Below the pieces are notes generated by a model. That model saw only the letters and a list, made by a program, of their open reading frames with translations, was not told the DNA's origin and did not search any database. From Rubrivivax sp. (GTDB lineage: Bacteria; Pseudomonadota; Gammaproteobacteria; Burkholderiales; Burkholderiaceae_C), in contig JAIXRN010000075.1 of NCBI GenBank assembly GCA_027485165.1, forward strand, positions 186,001 to 250,000: a stretch of 64,000 bases of DNA, read 5' to 3'. Shown piece after piece: positions 24,638-33,733 of the stretch (within the stretch, counting starts at the first letter, position 1; each line of letters opens with the position of its first letter). Both the position numbers and the translations under genes were made by a program.

Positions 24638-27600
24638 ATGGATGTCCCAACCCGGACGGGGGCTGCCGCCACACACGACTGGTTTGACACGCCCGCAGCG
24701 CCGCTGCCGGACGACCAGCTGGCCGCCGCCCGCCAGCGCGCTGCCGAAGCCGAAGCCCTGAGCGGCCTGCTGGCAGGCGTGGTGCTGGCCACCCGCGAAC
24801 TGCTGGACGCCGACGACTTCGCCGCTGGCCTGAACGCCTGGCTGGCCCGGCTGGGGCAGGCCGCAGGCGCTGACGTGGCGGTGCTGATCGAGAACTTTGA
24901 ATCCCCCGGGCAGCCCACCGTGGCGCGCTGGCGTGCGATGTGGCGGCGTCACGCCACGGCCGGCGTGGTGGGCCCGATTCCCGCGACTTCCGACTTCATC
25001 GACTGGCAGCGTCGGCTGAACGCCGGCGAAACGATCTGGGCCCACATCGACGAACTGCGGGACCCGGCGTCGGTGCAGTTCTGGCGCGACACCGACTGCC
25101 AGACCAACCTGCTCGTCCCCATCGTGCTGAACGGCCGCGCGCCCTACGTGCTGTGCTTCGACTGGCACTTGCGCCAGGCCTGGCAGCCGGCCTACGGCAC
25201 CGTGCTTCGCACTGCCGCCGACAGCCTGGCGGCCGTGCTGCAGCGCCAGGCTGCGGCACAGGCCCTGGCCAGCGAACGCGAAGCCCGCATCGAAGCCGAA
25301 CGTCGCCGTGCCGACGAGGCCGCCGCGCATGCTGCGCGGATCGAGCGCCATTCGCGGCTGCTGGCCGCGGTGGCCGAGTCTGCCGAAGAACTGCTGGCGG
25401 CCCGCGACCTGTGCGCCACGCTGGGCGCGGTGCTGCAGCGCATCGGGCAGGTCATGCAGGCCGAACGCGCCGGCATCGCGCAGGTGCACTGGACGCCCCA
25501 TGACCCTGCGCTGCGGGGCTGGCAACAGGTCACCCACGAATGGACACGCGCCGGCCGTGTGCGCCAACTGGACAGCCCCGCGGCGCGCATCGACATGTAC
25601 CGGGACGACCCGACCTGGGAACGGATGCTGGAGCAGTTCCGGACCCACGGCAGAGCGGTGCTGCAGCCGGAAGGGCTGGGCGAGCCCTGCTGCAGCGCGC
25701 GGGCACTGCTGGGCCCGGCCTGGACGGTGTGTCACCCCGTGCTGCTGGATGACGCCATCGTCGGCGTGGCCTTCTTCGACTTCCCCACCCCGTTTCAGGA
25801 CAGCGACGCGGCCGAACTGGCGGCGCTGCGCACCGTCGCTTCGGCGATGTCGGACGCCATGGGCCGCCGGGCGCTGGAGCAGCGCACGCTGCATGCCGAA
25901 CAGCAGCGCAGCGCGGCGCTGGCGCGCGTCAGCGAATCACTGCGGCGCACGGCCCAGCACGTGGCTGAAGGCGTGTCGCTGGAACGCGTGCTGGGCGCTG
26001 CGCTGCTGGAAGTGGCAGGCATCAGCGGCGCGCGCACGGCCGCCGTGCACCGGGTCGAGCGTTCCGGCCAGGTGCTGCAGCTGATGGCCTGCGTGACGGC
26101 AGGCCAGCCGCTGGACCTGGCCACCGACCTGCGCGTGCGCGCCTGGTGCCAGCCGGTACCGCTGACGCGTGCCCTGCCCTGGCTGGTGCGGCTGAGCAAC
26201 GACGAGTTCAGGGTGCAACGGCTGGCGGGCGAAGACGGCCTCAGCTTCGACCCTGCGGCCCTGGAAGCCCACCGCAGCTTTGGCCACAGCCATTTGTTGC
26301 AGGTGCCGCTGTACGCCGGCGACGAACTGGTGGGCGTGATGAGCCTGTGCTTCACGGCCGACCCGGAGCCGGCTGGTCTGCACGCCGACCACGCCCGCGC
26401 CGTGGGCCACCTGATGGCCACCGCACTGCAGATGGCGCAGCTGTCCGAAGCCGCGCGCCGCGCCCTGCTGGCGGGCGAACGCGAGCGCCTGCAGCGCGAA
26501 CGCGCGGCCGAACTGGCGCGGGCCAACGAGATGCTGCGCAGCGCCATGGCCGCATTGCCCGGCGATGCCGACGGCCACAGCTTCCTGGCCACAGCCCTGA
26601 CCGAGATCGTGGCCCAGTCCGGCGCCTGGATGGGGCACTTGTTCCGCTTCGACGAAGACAGCGGGCTGATGCGGCTGGTGGGCAGCAGCCACCAGGGCCG
26701 CTGGTCGCCCGAAGGCGAGGCCGACGACCCGCCGCACTTCCGCAGCGGCTACCGCCCGCTGGAACCCGCCATGGCCCAGCTGATGGCCAAGCGGCGCGTG
26801 CAGTGGGTGGACATTGCCGACGGCACCCGGCGCGACTTCATGCTGCCCGCCACCCACGCCTGGCACCAGCGCCAGAACCACCAGGCCGCGGCTTTCCAGG
26901 TGCTGGCCGTGGGCCCGCGCCTGGTGGGGCTGGTGGGCATGACGTTCCGCGACGCCACCCCGCCACCCGAAGTGCAGCTGGAACGCGTGCACGCCCTCGG
27001 CCAGCCGATGGCCCTGGCCCTGGAACTGGCGCGGCTGGCACAGCTGGCCCGGCGCAGCGCCGAACAGGCCGCCGTGATGGGTGAACGCAACCGGCTGGCG
27101 CGCGAGATCCACGACGGCATCGCGCAGAGCTTCCTGGCCATCGGCATGCAGCTGGAAGCCGCCACGCCGCCGGCCGACGGCGCCACCGCGGCGGCCATGC
27201 AGCAGGCGCGCGAACTGGCCGCGCACGGCCTGGCCGAAGCCCGGCGTGCCGTGGCCGCACTGCGCCCCTACGAACTGGGCAAGCGCAGCCTGCCCGCGGC
27301 GCTGCGCGAACTGCTGGCCAAGCGCCTGGCCGGCAGCGGCCTGCAGCTGGCGCTGGAGCTGCCGCCGGCCTGGCAGGCCCTGCCGCCCGAGGCCGAAGAC
27401 CACCTGTTCCGCATCGCCCAGGAAGCCGTCAACAACGTGCTGCTGCATGCCGCCGCCAGCACGCTGCGCGTGGAACTGTCCCAGGCCGCTGGCGAGACAA
27501 CGCTGCTGGTGGCCGACGACGGGCGCGGCTTTGACACCCAGAGCGTGCGCGACGGCGCCTTCGGCCTGGAAGGCATGCGCCAGCGCACGCGGCTGCTGGG

Positions 27601-27670
27601 CGCCGGGCTGACCCTGCTGAGCCAGCCCGGGCGCGGCACCGAGGTGATGGTGTCCTGGGCGCCGGCATGA
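24638..27670 (+). CDS. GAF-rich soluble sensor histidine kinase, NarX-type
   Basis: 1010 residues with no transmembrane segment seen, so probably cytoplasmic. Four GAF-like blocks appear at about 25-205, 245-410, 430-610 and 640-800 (for example ADVAVLIENFESPG, ERAGIAQVHWTPH, SGARTAAVHRVERSG, QSGAWMGHLFRFDED), joined by Ala/Arg/Glu-rich coiled coils. The HisKA_3 dimerisation helix carries the phospho-His in LAREIHDGIAQSFLAIG (about 824). The ATPase domain shows EAVNNVLLHA and LVADDGRGFD. This pairs with NarL-type regulators, which lie immediately on both sides. The ligands of the GAF domains are unknown. Confidence 0.93.
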   Translation: MDVPTRTGAAATHDWFDTPAAPLPDDQLAAARQRAAEAEALSGLLAGVVLATRELLDADDFAAGLNAWLARLGQAAGADVAVLIENFESPGQPTVARWRAMWRRHATAGVVGPIPATSDFIDWQRRLNAGETIWAHIDELRDPASVQFWRDTDCQTNLLVPIVLNGRAPYVLCFDWHLRQAWQPAYGTVLRTAADSLAAVLQRQAAAQALASEREARIEAERRRADEAAAHAARIERHSRLLAAVAESAEELLAARDLCATLGAVLQRIGQVMQAERAGIAQVHWTPHDPALRGWQQVTHEWTRAGRVRQLDSPAARIDMYRDDPTWERMLEQFRTHGRAVLQPEGLGEPCCSARALLGPAWTVCHPVLLDDAIVGVAFFDFPTPFQDSDAAELAALRTVASAMSDAMGRRALEQRTLHAEQQRSAALARVSESLRRTAQHVAEGVSLERVLGAALLEVAGISGARTAAVHRVERSGQVLQLMACVTAGQPLDLATDLRVRAWCQPVPLTRALPWLVRLSNDEFRVQRLAGEDGLSFDPAALEAHRSFGHSHLLQVPLYAGDELVGVMSLCFTADPEPAGLHADHARAVGHLMATALQMAQLSEAARRALLAGERERLQRERAAELARANEMLRSAMAALPGDADGHSFLATALTEIVAQSGAWMGHLFRFDEDSGLMRLVGSSHQGRWSPEGEADDPPHFRSGYRPLEPAMAQLMAKRRVQWVDIADGTRRDFMLPATHAWHQRQNHQAAAFQVLAVGPRLVGLVGMTFRDATPPPEVQLERVHALGQPMALALELARLAQLARRSAEQAAVMGERNRLAREIHDGIAQSFLAIGMQLEAATPPADGATAAAMQQARELAAHGLAEARRAVAALRPYELGKRSLPAALRELLAKRLAGSGLQLALELPPAWQALPPEAEDHLFRIAQEAVNNVLLHAAASTLRVELSQAAGETTLLVADDGRGFDTQSVRDGAFGLEGMRQRTRLLGAGLTLLSQPGRGTEVMVSWAPA

Positions 27671-27699
27671 AGCGCTTGGTCAGCCCCTGAGGAAGCCTG

Positions 27700-28332
27700 T
27701 TGACCCCCGACCTCATCCGCGTGCTGATTGCCGACGACCACCCCATCGTGCGCGGCGGCCTGGCGGGGCTGATCTCAGGCTGCGCCAGGCTGCAACTGGT
27801 GGGCGCGGCGGCGGACGGTGCCGAGGCGATCCGCCGCTACGCCGAACTGCGGCCCGACGTGGTGCTGATGGACCTGCGCATGCCCGGGGTGGACGGCGTG
27901 GCGGCCATCGAGGCCATCCGCGCCCACGACCCGCAGGCGCGGGTGGTGATCCTCACCACCTTCGACGGCGAGGAAGACATCTGGCGCGGCCTGCGCGCCG
28001 GTGCCCGCGGCTATCTGCTGAAGGACTCGCCACCGGCCGACATCCTGGCCGGCATCGAGACCGTCATGCGCGGGCAGCGCTGCCTGCCGGGCCCGGTGGC
28101 GGCCAAGCTGGCGTCGCGCATGGAAGGCGAAGCCCTGTCGCGGCGCGAGACCGAGGTGCTGCGCCACCTGGCCCAGGGCCTGAGCAACAAAGAGATCGCC
28201 CGCGCCACGGGCATCACCGAAGGCACGGTGAAGTTCCACGTCACCGCCGTGATGGCCAAGCTGGGCGCCAAGAGCCGCACCGAGGCCGTGACGCAGGCCG
28301 TGCGGCGCGGGCTGGTGCGGCTGGAAGGCTGA
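27700..28332 (+). CDS. NarL/LuxR-type response regulator 2
   Basis: 210 residues, the standard length: receiver (RVLIADDHPIVRGGLAGLIS, Asp in VVLMDLRMPGVDG, Thr in LTTFDGEED, Lys in GYLLKDS) and a LuxR HTH (LSRRETEVLRHLAQGLSNKE, GTVKFHVTAVMAKL). The start codon is TTG, supported by GAGGAAG seven or eight bases upstream. It is a closer match to the NarL norm than regulator 1 and probably the main output of the preceding kinase. It converges with the MetE-like gene with one base between stop codons. Confidence 0.92.
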   Translation: MTPDLIRVLIADDHPIVRGGLAGLISGCARLQLVGAAADGAEAIRRYAELRPDVVLMDLRMPGVDGVAAIEAIRAHDPQARVVILTTFDGEEDIWRGLRAGARGYLLKDSPPADILAGIETVMRGQRCLPGPVAAKLASRMEGEALSRRETEVLRHLAQGLSNKEIARATGITEGTVKFHVTAVMAKLGAKSRTEAVTQAVRRGLVRLEG

Positions 28333-28333
28333 C

Positions 28334-29470
28334 TCAGGCGCCGGCGTTCACGGCCAGCGCCGCGCCTTCGGCCATCGCAGCCAGCTTGGCGTAGACGATG
28401 TCCTCGTCGACCGCACCGAAGCCGGCGAAGGTGCCAAAGCCGCAATCGCTGCCGGCAATCACGCGGTCGACGCCCACGATGTCGACGAAGCGCTGCAGCC
28501 GCTGCGCGATGAGCTGCGGGTGTTCGATGAAGTTGGTGGTGGTGTCCAGCACGCCGGGGATCAGCAGCTTGTCGTCCGGGATCTGCCGACGCATGTCGCG
28601 CACGGTCGCCCATTCGTGGCCGTGGCGCGGGTTGGCGGTCTCGAACAGCAGGCCCCGGGGCTTGGCCTTCAGCACCGTGGGCAGGATGGTGGCCAGCGGC
28701 ACGTCGCGGTGGTGCGGGCCTTCGTAGTTGCCCCAGCACACGTGCATGCGCACGCGGTCTGCTGGAATCGCCACCAGCGCGTAGTTCAGCGCTTCCACAT
28801 GCTTTTCGATGCGCGCCAGGTAGGCCGGCTCTTCCAGTTCGCGGTACATCATGTGCCGGCCCAGGCCCAGGTCGGGCGAATCGATCTGCAGCATCAGCCC
28901 GGCGTCGACGATGGCGTGGTATTCGTGCCGCAGCGCGTGCGCCAGCGCTTCGAGATAGGCGTCGTCATCGGCGTAATGCTGGTTGGGCTGGAACAGCGCC
29001 ACCACACCGGGGGAGGCCGCGTTCATGAACATCGCACCCGCGCCGTGCCGCTGCGCGGCGGCCTTCAGGTGCGCGATGTCCTTCATCAGGGGCTCGAGCG
29101 TGCGCACCGCGATCGGCCCCACGCAACAGGGCCGGCGGTAGGTGGGCGTGCCGCCGCTGGTGCGCAGCCGTTCGCGGAAGCCGGGGTAGTCCAGCAGGTC
29201 GCCCGGCGTGCGGCGCGGGCTGTCGCCGTCGAAGCCGGTGTAGCGGTCCTTCAGGTAGGTGGCGTAGCTGATCTTGCTCATCTCGCCATCGCTGACGATG
29301 TCCACGCCCGCGGCCACCTGGCGGCGCACGCAGTCGTCGATGGCCGCGGCCATCACGGCATCGAAGGCAGCTTCGTCGACAGCTTCGCCGCGCTCACGCG
29401 CAAAGATCAGGTCGACGACCGGCTGGCTGCGCGGCAGGCTGCCAACGTGGGTGGTGGGCAGGCGCTGCAT
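28334..29470 (-). CDS. MetE C-terminal-like (cobalamin-independent methionine synthase II family) protein
   Basis: 378 residues, corresponding to the catalytic C-terminal half of MetE. The family start is THVGSLPRSQPVVDL. Zinc ligands are present: His and Cys in RVRMHVCWGNYEGPH, a Glu in LLFETANPRHG and Cys in IAGSDCGFGTFAGFG. Half-length members of this family include methyl- or alkyl-transferases that are not methionine synthases, such as epoxyalkane:coenzyme M transferase. It lies 14 bp downstream of the TonB receptor, so both are probably cotranscribed from the LacI-regulated divergent promoter. A role in demethylating or transferring a group from the imported substrate is an inference; ordinary methionine synthesis is less likely in this setting. 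Confidence 0.88.
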   Translation of the reverse strand: MQRLPTTHVGSLPRSQPVVDLIFARERGEAVDEAAFDAVMAAAIDDCVRRQVAAGVDIVSDGEMSKISYATYLKDRYTGFDGDSPRRTPGDLLDYPGFRERLRTSGGTPTYRRPCCVGPIAVRTLEPLMKDIAHLKAAAQRHGAGAMFMNAASPGVVALFQPNQHYADDDAYLEALAHALRHEYHAIVDAGLMLQIDSPDLGLGRHMMYRELEEPAYLARIEKHVEALNYALVAIPADRVRMHVCWGNYEGPHHRDVPLATILPTVLKAKPRGLLFETANPRHGHEWATVRDMRRQIPDDKLLIPGVLDTTTNFIEHPQLIAQRLQRFVDIVGVDRVIAGSDCGFGTFAGFGAVDEDIVYAKLAAMAEGAALAVNAGA

Positions 29471-29484
29471 CGCGTTGCCTGGCC

Positions 29485-32166
29485 TCAGAACGCCGAGTAC
29501 GAAGCGCGCAGGCCGAAGGTGCGCGGCATCGCCCCGCTGACCTGCAGCGCGCCACCGCCGCCCCAGACGAAGCGGTTAATGGTCTGCTTGTCGGTGAAGT
29601 TGTCGACGTAGGCCTGCAGCGCGAAGCTTTCGTTGACCTTCCAGTTGAGCTTGAAGTCGGCCTTCGCATAGGCGCCCTGCTTTTCGAGGCTGGCGTTGCT
29701 GGGTTGGCCGAAGAAGCCGCTGCTGTAGTTCACCGCCAGCAGCGGGGTCAGCACGCCCAGGGTGCCCAACGGGATGTCGACCTTGGCAAACACCGAGACC
29801 TGGCTTTCCGGGCTGTAGGGCAGCTTGTTGCCGGTCAGGTCGCAGCCGAAGGCTGCCGCTGGCTGGCCAGTGCCGCCTGTACCGGGCACCACGCCGCAGC
29901 GGTAGCCGGGCGCAAACAGGCGCCGCTGGCCAGCGGGCGCCAGGACCACGCCATTGGCATCGACCTGCGCGGCGGTGGAAGCCGGATCGGCCACCAGGAT
30001 CGACGTGCCGAAGGGCAGGGCCACGTCGGGGAAGCTGGTGTACTTCGCATCCAGCAGCGTCAGCGTGCCGCCCAGGGTCAGGGCCTTGGTGGCGCGCCAC
30101 TCGGTTTCGAGCTCGAAGCCGTTGGCCTTGGCTTTGGCGGCGTTGAAGATCGTGGAGATCGTCGTCGCGCCGACGGCAATCTGGCGCTGTTCCTGCAGGT
30201 TGGTGTAGCGGTTGGTGTACAGCGCCGCATTGACCTGCAGCTTGTTGTCGAGGAAGCGGTTCTTCGAACCCAGCTCCAGCGCCGTGACTTCCTCGGGTTT
30301 GAAGGTGCGCACCGCGGCCAGCGCCTGGCCCGAGTTGAACCCGCCCGAACGGAAGCCCGTGGACACCGATGCAAACACCAGCTGCGAAGCCGAGAGCTTG
30401 TAGTCCACCGCCAGCCGGCCGGTGGTCTTGCTGAAAGTGGCGTCGTCGTAGGTGGCGCCGGTGACGGTGTTGGTGCCCGGCAGGCAGTTGAAGCCCGGCT
30501 GCGCATTCGACCCGGTGCAGTTGGTGGCGCCCTGCGTACCGAAAGCAGCAGCACCGGGCCGCGCCGTGTCCAGCGTGATCAGGGTGCCGTCTGGCGCGCC
30601 CAGCACCAGCGGCAACACGCTGTTGGCATTGGCGAACTTGAAGGACTTCTTGTCGCGCGTGTGCCGCAGGCCCACCGTGACGGTCAAGGCATCGGTCGCG
30701 CGGAAACTCAGCTGGCCGTACAGGGCGGTGGACTGGGTTTCGGGCTGCTGCAGGTCGTAGAAACCGGCGCCGTTCTGCGGCAGCGTGAGCGCTGTCGATG
30801 TCGCCGTGGACCGGATCGTGCGCGGCAGCTGCTGGTTGATGAACAGGCCCGTGAGTTCATCCTTGAACAGGTAGACCCCGGCGACATAGCCCAGCGGGCC
30901 GCTGCCTTCGGACAGCACCTGGAATTCCTGCGTCAGCGTCTTGGCGGATGTCCGCTGGTAGTCGATGCCGATGGTGGAAGCCGAGAAATCGGTGTCCGAC
31001 GAACGGGCGGCGTCGAAATCTGCATAGCCCGTGATCGACTTCAGGGTCAGGCCCGGCAGGCGCCAGCTGATGTCGGCCGACAGGTTGCGGTCCTCCAAAT
31101 CCAGGAAGGACCGGTAGTCGTTGTTGATGCGGTCCAGTTGCCCCGGCTTGTGCAGCGGGATGCCCAGGTCCACGCTGGTACCGGTGGCATTGGCGCCGGT
31201 ACCTGCGCCTGCACCCACGGTGCGTGTGCAGTCGTTGACGCCGTCGCGGTTGCCGCCCCGCGAATTGATCGCGGTGACGGTGGCGTTGAAGAGCTGCTGG
31301 CACGAAGGGGTGTGTAAGAAGGTGCCCGCCAGCTTGTAGCCGAAGGCCGAGCCCCCATTGCCCTTCTGCTGGGTGGTGTCTGCGCGCAGCACCACGTCGA
31401 TGTCGCGCGTGGGCTTCAGGGCCAGGCTGGCACGCAGGTAGCGCAAGTCCTGGTCGAAGAGACCAGCCGCGGGGTTGAAGTCGTTCTTCACCCAGGGGTC
31501 AGCCTTTTCCACCGCGCCGGCAAAGCGCAGCGCAGCCTGGTCGCCCAGGGGCACGTTCACGGCGCCGTCGAAGCGCTTCTTGCCGAAGCTGCCCAGCGTC
31601 AGGTTGGCAGATGCTTCGCGGCTGCCGATTTCGGGCGCGTTGGTGGTGACGACGATGTTGCCGCCAAAGGTATTGCGGCCGAAGAGCGTGCCTTGCGGCC
31701 CGCGCTGGATCTCCACGCGGCTGACGTCGACGAAGCCCAGCATGGCCTGTTGCGCGCGGCTCTTGTAGATGCCATCGACGAAGAAGCCGATCGTGGTGTC
31801 GGCGTTCACGGCCACGTTCTCGGTGCGCACGCCGCGGATCGCCGGCCGGGCGTCGACACCCGACTTGCCGAAGGTAAAGCCAGGCACCAGCCCTTCGATG
31901 CTGGACAGGTCCAGCACGTTGCGCTCGGCCAGCCGTTCCGCCGGCAGGGCGGTGACGGTGACGGCCACCTTCTGCTGGTCTTCGATGCGGCGGTTGGCCG
32001 TGACCGTGACCGTGATGAGCTGGCCGCTGTCGGCTGCGGCTGCGCCTGTTCCGGCGGACGCTGGGCTGGCCTGCGCCCATGCCGTCGATACACCCGCTGC
32101 CGCGGCCCAGACCGCACACACCCACGCGATCTCGCGCACCACGAACCGCTGCTGACCGTGAACCAT
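29485..32166 (-). CDS. TonB-dependent outer-membrane receptor
   Basis: 893 residues. A signal peptide ends near STAWAQA. The plug domain shows QKVAVTVTALPAERLAERNV, the FGKSGVDARPAIRG part, VDGIYKSRAQQAMLGFVDV and VEIQRGPQGTLFGRNTFGG. The remainder is a 22-strand barrel with typical TonB-receptor endings (GLRHTRDKKSF, NAALYTNRYTNLQEQ, VGLR-type end LRASYSAF with terminal Phe). It resembles the large sphingomonad-like catabolic receptors rather than siderophore receptors. It is divergent from a SnoaL-like gene across a promoter containing a LacI-type operator, suggesting inducible uptake of the substrate of the adjacent ABC importer. The ATG at 32166 gives a normal signal; upstream in-frame codons do not. 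Confidence 0.95.
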   Translation of the reverse strand: MVHGQQRFVVREIAWVCAVWAAAAGVSTAWAQASPASAGTGAAAADSGQLITVTVTANRRIEDQQKVAVTVTALPAERLAERNVLDLSSIEGLVPGFTFGKSGVDARPAIRGVRTENVAVNADTTIGFFVDGIYKSRAQQAMLGFVDVSRVEIQRGPQGTLFGRNTFGGNIVVTTNAPEIGSREASANLTLGSFGKKRFDGAVNVPLGDQAALRFAGAVEKADPWVKNDFNPAAGLFDQDLRYLRASLALKPTRDIDVVLRADTTQQKGNGGSAFGYKLAGTFLHTPSCQQLFNATVTAINSRGGNRDGVNDCTRTVGAGAGTGANATGTSVDLGIPLHKPGQLDRINNDYRSFLDLEDRNLSADISWRLPGLTLKSITGYADFDAARSSDTDFSASTIGIDYQRTSAKTLTQEFQVLSEGSGPLGYVAGVYLFKDELTGLFINQQLPRTIRSTATSTALTLPQNGAGFYDLQQPETQSTALYGQLSFRATDALTVTVGLRHTRDKKSFKFANANSVLPLVLGAPDGTLITLDTARPGAAAFGTQGATNCTGSNAQPGFNCLPGTNTVTGATYDDATFSKTTGRLAVDYKLSASQLVFASVSTGFRSGGFNSGQALAAVRTFKPEEVTALELGSKNRFLDNKLQVNAALYTNRYTNLQEQRQIAVGATTISTIFNAAKAKANGFELETEWRATKALTLGGTLTLLDAKYTSFPDVALPFGTSILVADPASTAAQVDANGVVLAPAGQRRLFAPGYRCGVVPGTGGTGQPAAAFGCDLTGNKLPYSPESQVSVFAKVDIPLGTLGVLTPLLAVNYSSGFFGQPSNASLEKQGAYAKADFKLNWKVNESFALQAYVDNFTDKQTINRFVWGGGGALQVSGAMPRTFGLRASYSAF

Positions 32167-32259
32167 GCCGTCGCTCCGAGTTGTGGCGGGCGCATGGCCG
32201 CACCCCATGCGCGGCACTGCCCGTCGACGGCCTGCAGTGTGCATGCCGATTCCGCGGCT

Positions 32260-32273
32260 TGCAAGCGTATGCA
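32260..32273. promoter_or_regulatory. Putative LacI operator in the TonB/SnoaL divergent promoter
   Basis: TGCAAGCGTATGCA matches 12 of 14 positions of the perfect palindrome found upstream of the lacI gene. It lies 66 bp before the SnoaL start and 94 bp before the TonB receptor start, so one site could control both directions. Binding is inferred from repetition and position. Confidence 0.65.
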
Positions 32274-32338
32274 TTACGATTTCCCATCCGCTGGTGAAAA
32301 CCCCGAGCAGCCCGGCCCAGCATCATTGAGAGCGCACC

Positions 32339-33517
32339 ATGAGCATCCCACCCCCTGCTGCCACACCCCAGATGCCCGCTTCGGCCCAGCCGTCCCCGCG
32401 GGTCTCTGGCGACGGCGGGGCACCGCCCATCGCGCCCCCCCAGCCCCGGCCCGACCCGGCCTTGCTGGCGCGGTGCAAGGCCGATGTGTGGCGTCTGCTG
32501 CAGGCCACACCCGGCCCCGACACGGCGGCCGCGCTGCACGCCGCCCTGGCGCCCGATGCCCAGTGGCACGTAGCGCACCCTTTCAACAACCTGCAGGGTG
32601 CCCAGGCCATCCATCAGCGGCTCTGGGCACCGCTGCAGCGCGCACTGCCGGACCTGGAACGGCGCACCGACCTCTTCCTGGCGGGGCACTGGGCGAGCCC
32701 ACCTGAAGGCTTCGTCGGCCATTCGCCGGCCGCGGTGCGCGGCGAAGGCTGGTGGGCCAGTGCCCACGGGCATTACGTCGGCACGTTCAAGCAGCCTTGG
32801 CTGGGCATCCCGCCCACGGGCGAGCCCGTCGCGCTGCGCTTTGGCGAGTTCTACCGCTGGGAACCTGCAGATGAGCCCGGGCGCGATGGTCAGCAGGGCC
32901 GCGGCCGCATCACCGAAGCCCGCGTGTTGCTGGACGTGGTGGACCTGGCCCGCCAGGCCGGGCGCCCCCTGCTGCCGCCCAGCCGCGGCCTGGACTGGCT
33001 GGTGCCGGGCCCAGGCCCGCATGACGGGCTGCTGCTGGACGCTGTGGACCCGGCGGCCGGCGAACGCAGCATGCACCTGGTGCTGTCGATGATCGCCGGG
33101 CTGTTCGCCTTCGACGGCAAGAACCTCGACTCGATGGGCATGCCACGCTTCTGGCACCCCCAGATGATGTGGTACGGGCCGGGTGGCATCGGCACCGCGC
33201 GGGGCGTCAGCGGCTTCCAGCGCCATCACCAGGCGCCTTTCCTGCACGCCTTCCCGGACCGGCGCGGCAACGGCCACCGCGCCCGCGTGGCCGAAGGGCC
33301 GTATGTCGCGTCCACCGGCTGGCCCAGCGTGGTGGCCACGCACGCGGGCGACTACCTGGGCGTGCCCGCCACGGGCCGGCGCATCGGCATGCGCGTGATG
33401 GACTGGTGGCGCCACGACGGCCAGCTGCTGACCGAGAACTGGGTGCTCATCGACCTGCCGCACCTGATGTTGCAGATGGACGTGGACCTGCTGGCGCCGC
33501 TGCAGGCCGACGCCTGA
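32339..33517 (+). CDS. SnoaL/NTF2-like ester-cyclase-family protein 1
   Basis: 392 residues without a signal peptide, so cytoplasmic. After a Pro-rich N-terminal 40 residues it shows two consecutive SnoaL-like (NTF2 fold) halves: residues about 45-210 (WRLLQATPGPDTAAALHAAL, WHVAHPFNNLQGAQAIHQRL, ALRFGEFYRW) and 235-390 (RFWHPQMMWYGPGGIGTARG, FQRHHQAPFLHAFPD, GMRVMDWWRHDGQLLTENWV). SnoaL relatives catalyse aldol cyclisation, isomerisation or hydrolysis; this subgroup has no known reaction. It lies between the divergent TonB receptor and the lacI operon and carries a LacI-type operator upstream. A conserved Asp/His arrangement is visible, but the active site cannot be named. Confidence 0.75.
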   Translation: MSIPPPAATPQMPASAQPSPRVSGDGGAPPIAPPQPRPDPALLARCKADVWRLLQATPGPDTAAALHAALAPDAQWHVAHPFNNLQGAQAIHQRLWAPLQRALPDLERRTDLFLAGHWASPPEGFVGHSPAAVRGEGWWASAHGHYVGTFKQPWLGIPPTGEPVALRFGEFYRWEPADEPGRDGQQGRGRITEARVLLDVVDLARQAGRPLLPPSRGLDWLVPGPGPHDGLLLDAVDPAAGERSMHLVLSMIAGLFAFDGKNLDSMGMPRFWHPQMMWYGPGGIGTARGVSGFQRHHQAPFLHAFPDRRGNGHRARVAEGPYVASTGWPSVVATHAGDYLGVPATGRRIGMRVMDWWRHDGQLLTENWVLIDLPHLMLQMDVDLLAPLQADA

Positions 33518-33542
33518 GCAGACGGGTGTTTTCCCGGTCTGC
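33518..33542 (+). terminator. Hairpin immediately after the SnoaL gene
   Basis: GCAGACGGG and CCCGGTCTGC form a stem with one bulged base around a TGTTTT loop, starting at the base after the stop codon. There is no T-run afterwards, so it may be a weak terminator or an mRNA 3'-end stabiliser. Confidence 0.4.
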
Positions 33543-33597
33543 CAACGCAAGCCGGTGGGCTTGACGGCGGTGCTGGTCTCGTTCAGCATGAGCGGTG

Positions 33598-33611
33598 TGC
33601 ATACGTATGCA
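33598..33611. promoter_or_regulatory. Perfect 14-bp palindrome upstream of lacI (putative LacI operator)
   Basis: TGCATACGTATGCA is a perfect palindrome with a central CG, the symmetry typical of LacI/GalR-family operators. It is 122 bp before the lacI start and recurs in degenerate form in the TonB/SnoaL promoter. This suggests autoregulation of the lacI-ABC operon and coordinated control of the divergent genes. Confidence 0.72.
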
Positions 33612-33733
33612 GCCTCAAAAGGATGCGCCGCAAAATCCTATGACCTGCTTCCTTGAACACGGCCAGAGCATGACGAGCCAGATCGCCGCCAGCCCGCGAT
33701 GACGGCGATGACCTTGATCAGGCCGCACGGCAA

